A DNA stretch of 64,000 bases from Latrodectus hesperus (taxonomy: Eukaryota; Arthropoda; Arachnida; Araneae; Theridiidae), in the NCBI GenBank assembly GCA_037975125.1, contig CM075860.1:26434651-26498650 (forward strand). Direction: 5' to 3'. Shown piece after piece: positions 50,356-64,000 of the stretch. Every line of letters begins with the position of its first letter. Positions within the stretch are counted from its first letter, which is position 1. A model generated the notes under the pieces. That model did no database searches. It was not told where the DNA came from and worked only from the letters and a program-made list of their open reading frames with translations. The translations under genes were made by a program, and so were the position numbers.

Positions 50356-52689
50356 ATTTGTGTTATATCAACATATCAAGCTATCATTTTTGTATGTATT
50401 GTTGCAGTTAAGGTTTTATTGAGCATAGCTATTTTAGGCGAAAGACTTCTTTCTTGCAAAATTAATATTTTTTTCAAGTTTCAATGAAATTTTACTAATA
50501 TGTTTTCGGTGAAATAAACATAAAAACAATATCATTCTAAGTAATTGTTTTGGTTCGATATTTTTTATTTTATTTCCATTTCCTTTGAATTAGGTAAGTT
50601 ACAAATTAAAAAGAGGAAGTAATATCATTGCTTTTTTCTGATTTTTATTTTACAGCTTTCTATAAGGTAAACTTTGTGGTCCTCGGCATTGTCACATTTA
50701 ACTTAGAAAAGCATTTTAATTCACACGTCTTTCTTTTCTTTATTTATAGTGGATTATTTGAACGAAAAAAGTTAAGAATTTGTAAATGGCTTTTGTTGAG
50801 AACATTTGATGAAAGTTTAAAATTTGCTTAACTTATTTCAAGATAAATAAACTTAACAATAGTAATTATTATAATTTATAAAGAAGAAAATTATTCATAG
50901 CATTTAATTAAAAAGATAAATTTTTACTAACTGTACTTAAAATATTCTTAACAATAAATAATAGATTTAATCAGAAGATCTTAAATTTATTCAATATTAC
51001 AAGTTCTTAAAAACCATTCTAGTTTTGACAAAGCAATTCATTGAAATAAGAACAGCTTTTTAATTCTATAATGTACAATAACTTCCGTTTATAATTCATA
51101 TCATTAAATGATATGTATGACGGAATTCATCTAAATAGTTTTTATGAATAATACGCATGAAATGCTTAGTTAAAAATCCTAAATTTTTTCTAAGAAGATT
51201 TCAAATTTCAGTATGAGAGTATGCCATGGACTTGTAGAGAAAGCAATTATTCTTGTAGGGACTTGTAGGGAGTTCTAATCGAATCATAACTAGTTTAGAA
51301 CAATTTGTGATGCATGTTGCATATCTTCGTACACACTGCACTTGTGGAAGTCTTAGGAATTTATTGGGTATCTCTCTCCACCCTCGTGTATTGTGGATAT
51401 GTCCCCATTTCTGTGAAGATTCCTCTGGTAAGTGTAACAATACGTAGTTGACACAAAAAATACATACACAATCTTAAGCCTTTAGATATGCCTTGTAAAA
51501 GTCAAAATTTTAATATATCACTCAAAGAATTTATTCATCGCAATGTTTTGGCCACTTTTTTAAATCATATCATTAAATGAATAAAAAATCAGAGATAAAA
51601 TGCTATGCTTTGTGTTTCATTAATAAATTTTTAATCAATTATTGCTTAATTTTTATCAATATTTATACCTGAAATGATTAAAATTTTCAGTTTATTCAAG
51701 TTTTAATTACCATGTATTTTTTTGTCTTTTTACTGTATTGTATTGTGGCAAAAACATAGAAAACGTTAATAAAGTAAAATCCAATAAAAGCAATGCGTTG
51801 TTTAAAAAATTGAATTTATAAGTTCGATGACTTACTGTTAATATATTAAAAATGTTACTTTATTGTCAAAAACTTAAAATTATGGATCTCCTCAATATAC
51901 GTGAAGAAATTTCATGAGAATTTGAATTAATTTTCTATAAAATTTGAAAAATGCTTTTACTTAAAATAAAAATCATTTCCATTTAAAATATAAATACGCT
52001 ATGTGTACTCTGCCAAAATATAAACGTAAAAGCAATATTTAAATAATAACGGTATTGTATACAATTTCCTTGTAAACAGTATTCATATTAAAAGTTTTAG
52101 TTATCAGATAATAGTTTCATGACATTTTAATTACTATATCAAAATCATAGACATTTGTAGTCTGTGACAGGGGTTCTGGTGCATAATTACAAGTACAATG
52201 ATGCATTTAATCACAACATTATCTTATGACATTAATGTGAGTTCAACACAAAACGTATATCCTTCATAAATTATTTGTTACTTCAAAAATTCTTCATTGA
52301 AATATTTATCTGATTATTTTATAAATAGTTTTCTTTAAGAAACTAAAATGAAAGCCAAATGTATGAAACTTGAAATGGTTATTGTTTTGAGTGTAGTTAT
52401 TTTTTATATGTATACTGTATCTAAACATGTATTAATTAAAATGCATTTTTTTATATTTTTCGTATAATAAATGACCTAATTTGTATTTTAATCGGTATAG
52501 TCTTGAGAATTAAATATTATGTATCTAAAATTTACCAACTATATTAACTCCTGTCCTCTCAAGATCTAAAGGAGTTACTCTATATCCTTATATAATATAT
52601 TCTTTTCTGATTACATCAAATATCCCAAAAAGCTTAATTAAGTCAACAATTCAGTAAACTATTTCGTACTATATTCAGAACATAGAATT
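50356..52689. other. AT-rich DNA with one unassigned GC-richer block
   Basis: 51200-51435 is GC-richer. It is open on the minus strand for 79 codons (51440-51201, MLHLPEESSQKWGHIHNTRG...), and on the plus strand it ends in a donor-like CTCTG|GTAAGT at about 51428. I do not recognise the peptide. The rest is AT-rich with no gene. Confidence 0.5.
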
Positions 52690-53403
52690 TGTGTGCAAAT
52701 ATTCAAAATGAGTGCCATATGAATTAAATCAGAAAAATATGGTTATCGATTCATCATATGCTTATCTCTGTTTATTCAGAACAAAATTGAACCCATGTTG
52801 AAGCGGATGATAACTAAAGATGAAAAATAGATAATCGACGAAAACATTATACGAAATATGATCTATTGAGCATAAAAACCAGTCTACCCAACTCTAAAAA
52901 AATGACTCTGAATAAGAGAATGTTGCGTATATGGTAAGACATTGAAATTGCATTAAACATTGAACGAAAAGCTCAATTCGGGAAAATATTGTCAGCAACT
53001 GCATAATTTAAAAGGAATAGTCCCAGATAAGAGGCCGCAATATTTCAAGAAAGAGGCCAAGAAAAGACTTCACCAAAAAATTACAAAACTAGCCATATAA
53101 ATGTTGTGCCATACACCATTTTTCCCTAGCGTATCGCCTCCCAACTGCTATTTGTTTTTGTTCTTACAGAATTTTTTGAAGGATAAAAAATTCAAAAATG
53201 AAGGAGATGTCAAGCAAGCACTGTTTCAACTCTACGCATGAAAAGATGAAACATTTTTCAAAAATTGAGTATGAAGTAAACTAGATTGCAAGAAGTCGTT
53301 AATAATAATGATAATTATATTATTTAATAAAGTTTATTGACGTTACGAAAAATTTGAGTTCTTTTTTACTTTAAAAATGGATAGAACTTTCCGATAGACC
53401 TAA
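52690..53403 (+). pseudogene. mariner-type transposase 3' part with terminal end
   Basis: VPYELNQKNMVIDS (about 52712) matches the mariner segment VPHEL. CLSLFIQNKIEPMLKRMITK then DEK (52759-52828) is the block with the first catalytic Asp. YCQQLHNLK and a following RPQY segment (about 53000) lead toward the second Asp region, which is badly decayed. CHTPFFP, stop, RIASQLLF (about 53110) stands for the SPDLAPSDYHLF block. NFLKDKKFKNEGDVKQALFQ (about 53170) and RLQEVVNNNDNYI (about 53290) match the C-terminus. The DNA ends AACTTTCCGATAGACCTAAT (to 53403), a typical mariner 3' terminal repeat. The 5' third and matching left repeat were not found. Multiple stops; dead. Confidence 0.75.
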
Positions 53404-53640
53404 TGTTTACGCTTTTTTAAAATACGTTTCTCTGCAATGCGGTGTTGTGAGTAAAGCTGGACCCACAGCTTTGGAACGCATTGCAATGTCATCGATATTC
53501 TTTACAGTAGATTCAAAGAAGAAGCAACGATTTGGCGATATTTTTTTCCCAATAGACCTCATAATTGTGCTTCTGTGTGAAAACCAGTGGCACTGGTCAG
53601 CGAATCTCGTAAGTTTTCTTCTGCATTTACAGAATTAAGA
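53404..53640. other. unassigned block open on both strands
   Basis: Directly after the mariner end, about 230 bp of GC-richer DNA is open on the plus strand (KYVSLQCGVVSKAGPTALER... to a stop after 53633, with a donor-like CTC|GTAAGT at 53608). It is also open on the minus strand (KLTRFADQCHWFSHRSTIMR...). No family is recognised on either strand. It could be an exon or part of another repeat into which the mariner inserted. Confidence 0.35.
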
Positions 53641-54411
53641 ATGTATTAACACATAATTTTTCAAAATATATTATTTTACCTTGAGATCCGCGTAAATTAA
53701 TTAGTATAATTAAAACATAAATAAAGAATTTATTGCTTGGACAGGTCAAAAGAATGATCCCTGAAATGTATTCATTTCTAACAATATTAACTGAAACAAA
53801 TAAAAAATACCTAGTTTATTCGTTTAGTGATACTTCATTCTCATCAGATATTTTTAATATTGCTCAACAATAAATAATTATTTTAATATTGTCCTTGTGA
53901 GAAAGAATATAAAGTTTATTGTTTTACTTGTGGACCTCTAAATTTTAATCTCATAATATTTAGAAAAACCACTCTTACATAAAATATTTAAAGAGTAAAT
54001 GTATTTAGTTAACTTTTTTATTATACTCCATTCTGTGAAAAAAATCCGTCTAATTTGTTACATAAAAGGCATTTAGCTTTGTCCTTTGAACGGATAGGAA
54101 ACAAAAATGACTTTTCAAAAGGTAAAATCAAAGGGTTAATAATCAAAGGGTTAAAATCAAAGGGTTAATAATTTGAATTTATTCAGTATTTATGCGTTTC
54201 TCTCTCTCTCTCTCTTTTTTTTCAGAATGATATAAGCATTTTGTCTTTTTGTACCTATTTTAATGAAAACAAAATTTAAAAAGGTATAGATTTTAATATT
54301 TATGATATTTTACATAATTTAATGCATTTTTGATAAGTTGTTATCACATGAATGTTGCACTTTAAAAGCAGACTTTTTTAATGCAACTTATATTAATACA
54401 ACCTAAGCTAA
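53641..54411. other. AT-rich DNA left of the tandem array
   Basis: No gene. It contains a small tandem repeat of TCAAAGGGTTAA units at 54124-54171 and a short (CT)n run near 54200. Confidence 0.65.
54124..54171 (+). repeat. short tandem repeat, three TCAAAGGGTTAA units
   Basis: Three copies of ATCAAAGGGTTAA separated by TAA or AA. Confidence 0.85.
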
Positions 54412-55343
54412 TGTATAAAATTACCTATTGAGTGACCAGATTTGCATCCAGTAAATTTATTTAAGCGAAAATAATGAAAGATAAATTTTTAGTAATCAAG
54501 ATTTAAGTTTAAATATTTTTTATAATTTTTGGAAGTAATAAAAAAAAAAAAGATAATTGAATTCAGTGAGCTTATAAGAATTATATACATGACTTACAAA
54601 TTTCTTTAGAAAAAACGTTATTATTAACACATTGTTCATACAATTTCTATTAAAATCATAACTACAGGTTGTCTACTAATCTAATTAATAAATACCTGCC
54701 TTTTTAATATTTTAAATTAAAATTCTAATTATTATCCCAATATGAAAATGATTATAAATTTTCTCTAAAATATTAAAGAAACAAAAATTAATATGTTTGC
54801 TTCAAAAATTGATAACTGTAAATGGTATTTTTTCCCTCGAAGCATATCATTCTAATATTTAGTCATCAGGAAAGGAAATAAATTGAACTTAAATTAATAT
54901 TTAATCACAGAAATTTTAGTATAATTTTAAGAATATTTCTTTACAATTGGAAAAATGTTTTCTTTTTAACAAATGTGATCTTAACTTTTAAGAACATTAA
55001 ATTATACTACTTTTTGAAAATTAAAAGATTTTAAGAATTATAAAAGCCTAATATTTATTAATTTTTGTACGCCAAAAATATACCCAACCTAAAAATGTAA
55101 CTATCACTCAACCTAAAAAATATAGTATGGTTCAGAACCTGAATTATTTCTGCGTTTTAAAATCAGAAACATATAAAATAAGAAAATATGTTAAATTACT
55201 TATTGTAGAGAATTTATTTATCTCAAAAAATTATTAAAACACATTTATCGGGTTTATATGCAAGGATTATTAAACATAATTTATATTAGTGGTCATGGTA
55301 CACGTTTTACTTTACTTGATGCATAAGTTCAATGTGAGATAAA

Positions 55344-55348
<5 letters not shown>

Positions 55349-55423
<75 letters not shown>
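55349..55423. repeat. (TA)n inside tandem unit 1
   Basis: About 75 bp of TA, the shortest of the four internal tracts. Confidence 0.97.
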
Positions 55424-55428
<5 letters not shown>

Positions 55429-57135
55429 TAACAAATTATTTAAATTAAGTATGAATGCTTGTGCTGTATTAATTAAAAATGTTAAGTTATGCTGTAAATT
55501 ACAAATTTACATTAATAATAATATTTTTTCTCATCATTATTTATCATTTGCCCACTGAAACATATAAGATCGAGATTTGTATAAAAAAGATTATGAAATC
55601 CAAGAAATATTTGATCCCTAAATAAGTTAAAACCATCAGCCTTTGAGACAAAGTTCAGGTAGTAAATCAATGTTGCCAGCTTAAGATTACTATTTTTATT
55701 TAATTAATAACAATTTCGTTATTAACTAAACACAAAGAGTAATTACTAATGTTGTTAGTAAATTTATAAATAAACAAATTACTTTAGTCACATTTATTAA
55801 TTATCAAAAACATTTGCGTCCAAGTGTATTATCATATCTTTTCAATTAGGAATTCAGAAATTTTAACTAATTGAAAACTTTTCATTTAAAATTTTCAAAT
55901 GTTGAAACACTTTCTTAATTGAAATTAAATACATGTCGGATCTTGAGAAACATTTCATTTCTAAAATTGCAAAAATCATTCGAAATTTTCCTTATAGAAG
56001 CAAATAATATATCTCTAAAGCAAATTTGTGTTAAAAGTCGACAAGTATTTTTTTCAAAATTTTTATTCTCTACAAACAAAACAATGAATTTCTTCTAAAA
56101 ATTTTGCAATTAGGAAAAATTTAGAAAATTTAATTTTATTTTATGGGTAATGTAACAAAAATGTGTTTGTATATGCAAATGTTCAGCTTTGTGTAGCAAA
56201 TTTAAAATTCATATGATTGGTATTCCAGTACATAAAAGTTTTGTTAATTAAGAATAAAATACCTATTTCCTTACAAAAATTTTAATCTTAAGTCAAAGGT
56301 ATTTACAAAATAAGCACATTATTAATACTTCTAAACATGTTATATGTGTTTTATTAAAATTTCTCATGCGTATTTCCAAAAAAGTTCTTTAAAATTTAAT
56401 TTACTTAAAAAAAGTTGAGTCGCAAGTTTAAATAGAACTATATTTTATAAAATTGTAAAGCCTAAGTCCTGTCATTATTAAAACTCTATCTTTGAATTAG
56501 AAATAAATCGAACATTTAATATTATTCAATAAATATTAAATAGTTTTAAATAAAATAAGTTTTTTAAATTATTCTTCAATCAAAAGCTGAATTTTCAGGA
56601 TTTTCGTCGCATACAAAACTATTGTTGTATAAAGACAAATTGAGCACTGTTTCTTGACTGATTTAATTAAATTATTTCATTAACATGACAAAATAGCATA
56701 TTTTCTTATCTGTAGGAAAAGAAATATTCTGTATATTACTTGTTAATATTTGATAAAAAAATCAAAAAATTACAAACATAAAATACACAATTAAAAAATA
56801 AAATGTTTTGCTTAAAATTTATGAGAGATACTTTGAATGTTTTTAGAACCTAAAAAACAAATCGATAATTAAAATGGATAGTAAAATTTTGTAATTAGAA
56901 GTTTAAAACTTTACAAACTAAGAAATACGATTTATCTTTACATTTTTATAAATTAATATTTATTATTTAATTTGTAAATCTGAGGTATTTTATGATTCGT
57001 TGAATATAAATGACGAGAATTAGAAAATAGAGCTTTTTTATTTTTAGAAGTTTTGCATCATCGAATATTTGTAAAGAATTTAATAATTCATTAAATAATT
57101 CTAACATTTAAGTTAAGCAAGTTTATCACACACAC

Positions 57136-57255
<120 letters not shown>

Positions 57256-58186
57256 AAAATTACCTATTGAGTGACCAGATTTGCATCCAGTAAATTTATT
57301 TAAGCGAAAATAATGAAAGATAAATTCTTAGTAATCAAGATTTAAGTTTAAATATTTTTTATAATTTTTGGAAGTAATAAAAAATAAAAAAAGATAATTG
57401 AATTCAGTGAGCTTATAAGAATTATATACATGACTTACAAATTTCTTTAGAAAAAACGTTATTATTAACACATTGTTCATACAATTTCTATTAAAATCAT
57501 AACTACAGGTTGTCTACTAATCTAATTAATAAATACCTGCCTTTTTAATATTTTAAATTAAAATTCTAATTATTATCCCAATATGAAAATGATTATAAAT
57601 TTTCTCTAAAATATTAAAGAAACAAAAATTAATATGTTTGCTTCAAAAATTGATAACTGTAAATGGTATTTTTTTCCCTCGAAGCATATCATTCTAATAT
57701 TTAGTCATCAGGAAAGGAAATAAATTGAACTTAAATTAATATTTAATCACAGAAATTTTAGTATAATTTTAAGAATATTTCTTTACAATTGGAAAAATGT
57801 TTTCTTTTTAACAAATGTGATCTTAACTTTTAAGAACATTAAATTATATACTTTTTGAAAATTAAAAGATTTAAGAATTATAAAAGCCTAATATTTATTA
57901 ATTTTTGTACGCCAAAAATATACCCAACCTAAAAATGTAACTATCACTCAACCTAAAAAATATAGTATGGTTCAAACCTGAATTATTTCTGCGTTTTAAA
58001 ATCAGAAACATATAAAATAAGAAAATATGTTAAATTACTTATTGTAGAGAATTTATTTATCTCAAAAAATTATTAAAACACATTTATCGGGTTTATATGC
58101 AAGGATTATTAAACATAATTTATATTAGTGGTCATGGTACACGTTTTACTTTACTTGATGCATAAGTTCAATGTGAGATAAAAAAG

Positions 58187-58289
<103 letters not shown>

Positions 58290-59996
58290 TAACAAATTAT
58301 TTAAATTAAGTATGAATGCTTGTGCTGTATTAATTAAAAATGTTAAGTTATGCTGTAAATTACAAATTTACATTAATAATAATATTTTTTCTCTTCATTA
58401 TTTATCATTTGCCCACTGAAACATATAAGATCGAGATTTGTATAAAAAAAGATTATGAAATCCAAGAAATATTTGATCCCTAAATAAGTTAAAACCATCA
58501 GCCTTTGAGACAAAGTTCAGGTAGTAAATCAATGTTGCCAGCTTAAGATTACTATTTTTATTTAATTAATAACAATTTCGTTATTAACTAAACACAAAGA
58601 GTAATTACTAATGTTGTTAGTAAATTTATAAATAAACAAATTACTTTAGTCACATTTATTAATTATCAAAAACATTTGCGTCCAAGTGTATTATCATATC
58701 TTTTCAATTAGGAATTCAGAAATTTTAACTAATTGAAAACTTTTCATTTAAAATTTTCAAATGTTGAAACACTTTCTTAATTGAAATTAAATACATGTCG
58801 GATCTTGAGAAACATTTCATTTCTAAAATTGCAAAAATCATTCGAAATTTTCCTTATAGAAGCAAATAATATATCTCTAAAGCAAATTTGTGTTAAAAGT
58901 CGACAAGTATTTTTTTCAAAATTTTTATTCTCTACAAACAAAACAATGAATTTCTTCTAAAAATTTTGCAATTAGGAAAAATTTAGAAAATTTAATTTTA
59001 TTTTATGGGTAATGTAACAAAAATGTGTTTGTATATGCAAATGTTCAGCTTTGTGTAGCAAATTTAAAATTCATATGATTGGTATTCCAGTACATAAAAG
59101 TTTTGTTAATTAAGAATAAAATACCTATTTCCTTACAAAAATTTTAATATTAAGTCAAAGTTATTTACAAAATAAGCACATTATTAATACTTCTAAACAT
59201 GTTATATGTGTTTTATTAAAATTTCTCATGCGTATTTCCAAAAAAGTTCTTTAAAATTTAATTTACTTAAAAAAAGTTGAGTCGCAAGTTTAAATAGAAC
59301 TATATTTTATAAAATTGTAAAGCCCAAGTCTGTCATTATTAAAACTCTATCTTTGAATTAGAAATAAATCGAACATTTAATATTATTCAATAAATATTAA
59401 ATAGTTTTAAATAAAATAAGTTTTTTAAATTATTCTTCAATCAAAAGCTGAATTTTCAGGATTTTCGTCGCATACAAAACTATTGTTGTATAAAGACAAA
59501 TTGAGCACTGTTTCTTGACTGATTTAATTAAATTATTTCATTAACATGACAAAATAGCATATTTTCTTATCTGTAGGAAAAGAAATATTCTGTATATTAC
59601 TTGTTAATATTTGATAAAAAAATCAAAAAATTACAAACATAAAATACACAATTAAAAAATAAAATGTTTTGCTTAAAATTTATGAGAGATACTTTGAATG
59701 TTTTTAGAACCTAAAAAACAAATCGATAATTAAAATGGATAGTAAAATTTTGTAATTAGAAGTTTAAAACTTTACAAACTAAGAAATACGATTTATCTTT
59801 ACATTTTTATAAATTAATATTTATTATTTAATTTGTAAATCTGAGGTATTTTATGATTCGTTGAATATAAATGACGAGAATTAGAAAATAGAGCTTTTTT
59901 ATTTTTAGAAGTTTTGCATCATCGAATATTTGTAAAGAATTTAATAATTCATTAAATAATTCTAACATTTAAGTTAAGCAAGTTTATCACACACAC

Positions 59997-60124
<128 letters not shown>

Positions 60125-61055
60125 AAAATTACCTATTGAGTGACCAGATTTGCATCCAGTAAATTTATTTAAGCGAAAATAATGAAAGATAAATTCTTAG
60201 TAATCAAGATTTAAGTTTAAATATTTTTTATAATTTTTGGAAGTAATAAAAAATAAAAAAAGATAATTGAATTCAGTGAGCTTATAAGAATTATATACAT
60301 GACTTACAAATTTCTTTAGAAAAAACGTTATTATTAACACATTGTTCATACAATTTCTATTAAAATCATAACTACAGGTTGTCTACTAATCTAATTAATA
60401 AATACCTGCCTTTTTAATATTTTAAATTAAAATTCTAATTATTATCCCAATATGAAAATGATTATAAATTTTCTCTAAAATATTAAAGAAACAAAAATTA
60501 ATATGTTTGCTTCAAAAATTGATAACTGTAAATGGTATTTTTTTCCCTCGAAGCATATCATTCTAATATTTAGTCATCAGGAAAGGAAATAAATTGAACT
60601 TAAATTAATATTTAATCACAGAAATTTTAGTATAATTTTAAGAATATTTCTTTACAATTGGAAAAATGTTTTCTTTTTAACAAATGTGATCTTAACTTTT
60701 AAGAACATTAAATTATATACTTTTTGAAAATTAAAAGATTTAAGAATTATAAAAGCCTAATATTTATTAATTTTTGTACGCCAAAAATATACCCAACCTA
60801 AAAATGTAACTATCACTCAACCTAAAAAATATAGTATGGTTCAAACCTGAATTATTTCTGCGTTTTAAAATCAGAAACATATAAAATAAGAAAATATGTT
60901 AAATTACTTATTGTAGAGAATTTATTTATCTCAAAAAATTATTAAAACACATTTATCGGGTTTATATGCAAGGATTATTAAACATAATTTATATTAGTGG
61001 TCATGGTACACGTTTTACTTTACTTGATGCATAAGTTCAATGTGAGATAAAAAAG

Positions 61056-61160
<105 letters not shown>

Positions 61161-62866
61161 TAACAAATTATTTAAATTAAGTATGAATGCTTGTGCTGTA
61201 TTAATTAAAAATGTTAAGTTATGCTGTAAATTACAAATTTACATTAATAATAATATTTTTTCTCTTCATTATTTATCATTTGCCCACTGAAACATATAAG
61301 ATCGAGATTTGTATAAAAAAAGATTATGAAATCCAAGAAATATTTGATCCCTAAATAAGTTAAAACCATCAGCCTTTGAGACAAAGTTCAGGTAGTAAAT
61401 CAATGTTGCCAGCTTAAGATTACTATTTTTATTTAATTAATAACAATTTCGTTATTAACTAAACACAAAGAGTAATTACTAATGTTGTTAGTAAATTTAT
61501 AAATAAACAAATTACTTTAGTCACATTTATTAATTATCAAAAACATTTGCGTCCAAGTGTATTATCATATCTTTTCAATTAGGAATTCAGAAATTTTAAC
61601 TAATTGAAAACTTTTCATTTAAAATTTTCAAATGTTGAAACACTTTCTTAATTGAAATTAAATACATGTCGGATCTTGAGAAACATTTCATTTCTAAAAT
61701 TGCAAAAATCATTCGAAATTTTCCTTATAGAAGCAAATAATATATCTCTAAAGCAAATTTGTGTTAAAAGTCGACAAGTATTTTTTTCAAAATTTTTATT
61801 CTCTACAAACAAAACAATGAATTTCTTCTAAAAATTTTGCAATTAGGAAAAATTTAGAAAATTTAATTTTATTTTATGGGTAATGTAACAAAAATGTGTT
61901 TGTATATGCAAATGTTCAGCTTTGTGTAGCAAATTTAAAATTCATATGATTGGTATTCCAGTACATAAAAGTTTTGTTAATTAAGAATAAAATACCTATT
62001 TCCTTACAAAAATTTTAATATTAAGTCAAAGTTATTTACAAAATAAGCACATTATTAATACTTCTAAACATGTTATATGTGTTTTATTAAAATTTCTCAT
62101 GCGTATTTCCAAAAAGTTCTTTAAAATTTAATTTACTTAAAAAAAGTTGAGTCGCAAGTTTAAATAGAACTATATTTTATAAAATTGTAAAGCCTAAGTC
62201 TGTCATTATTAAAACTCTATCTTTGAATTAGAAATAAATCGAACATTTAATATTATTCAATAAATATTAAATAGTTTTAAATAAAATAAGTTTTTTAAAT
62301 TATTCTTCAATCAAAAGCTGAATTTTCAGGATTTTCGTCGCATACAAAACTATTGTTGTATAAAGACAAATTGAGCACTGTTTCTTGACTGATTTAATTA
62401 AATTATTTCATTAACATGACAAAATAGCATATTTTCTTATCTGTAGGAAAAGAAATATTCTGTATATTACTTGTTAATATTTGATAAAAAAATCAAAAAA
62501 TTACAAACATAAAATACACAATTAAAAAATAAAATGTTTTGCTTAAAATTTATGAGAGATACTTTGAATGTTTTTAGAACCTAAAAAACAAATCGATAAT
62601 TAAAATGGATAGTAAAATTTTGTAATTAGAAGTTTAAAACTTTACAAACTAAGAAATACGATTTATCTTTACATTTTTATAAATTAATATTTATTATTTA
62701 ATTTGTAAATCTGAGGTATTTTATGATTCGTTGAATATAAATGACGAGAATTAGAAAATAGAGCTTTTTTATTTTTAGAAGTTTTGCATCATCGAATATT
62801 TGTAAAGAATTTAATAATTCATTAAATAATTCTAACATTTAAGTTAAGCAAGTTTATCACACACAC

Positions 62867-62867
<1 letters not shown>

Positions 62868-62931
<64 letters not shown>
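62868..62931. repeat. (TA)n at junction of units 3 and 4
   Basis: About 64 bp of TA, roughly half the length at the other two junctions. Confidence 0.97.

Positions 62932-64000
<1,069 letters not shown>

Overview
This window is eukaryotic nuclear DNA. It is strongly AT-rich, carries very long (TA)n microsatellites, and holds decayed DNA transposons of the Tc1, mariner and piggyBac types, RNA-polymerase-III-type (tRNA-derived) SINEs and a non-LTR retrotransposon fragment. No complete protein-coding gene, functional tRNA, rRNA, operon-like block or CRISPR array is visible. The mix of Tc1/mariner transposases and tRNA-headed SINEs fits an arthropod, and my best guess is an arachnid such as a spider. 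That placement rests on remembered resemblance of the transposase families, not on a search.

Layout. Positions 1-6000 are AT-rich intergenic DNA with two TA/CA microsatellites. At 6000-6272 a more GC-rich block ends in a splice-donor-like site and could be a 5' exon. An internally deleted mariner lies at 7374-7882. A Tc1-type element with recognisable terminal inverted repeats and TA target duplications spans 11792-13142; it is interrupted by a 223-bp insertion flanked by 15-bp direct repeats. From 14.9 to 22.4 kb the DNA is gene-poor and broken by long (TA)n tracts. A non-LTR retrotransposon fragment (RNase H plus a Cys/His motif) lies at about 25.02-25.97 kb, and a reverse-oriented SINE at 26.62-26.90 kb has clear target-site duplications.

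At 29.35-29.75 kb a (TATC)n tract passes into (TA)n, followed at 30001-30220 by the best candidate host exon in the window. Two different Tc1-type remnants lie at 31.1-33.0 kb. A second SINE with target-site duplications occupies 39479-39790. A second copy of the 11.8-kb Tc1 family (41793-43861, minus strand) has been invaded by a 570-bp piggyBac-like element at a TTAA site. A further Tc1/mariner-superfamily transposase pseudogene lies at 46574-47257, and a mariner 3' portion at about 52690-53403.

From 54412 to the end of the window the DNA is a head-to-tail array of a unit of about 2.84 kb: three full copies and one partial copy that runs off the edge. The copies are almost identical except for their TA tracts. 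Overall this is intergenic or intronic DNA built by transposon decay, microsatellite expansion and recent tandem duplication. No set of genes working together can be seen.
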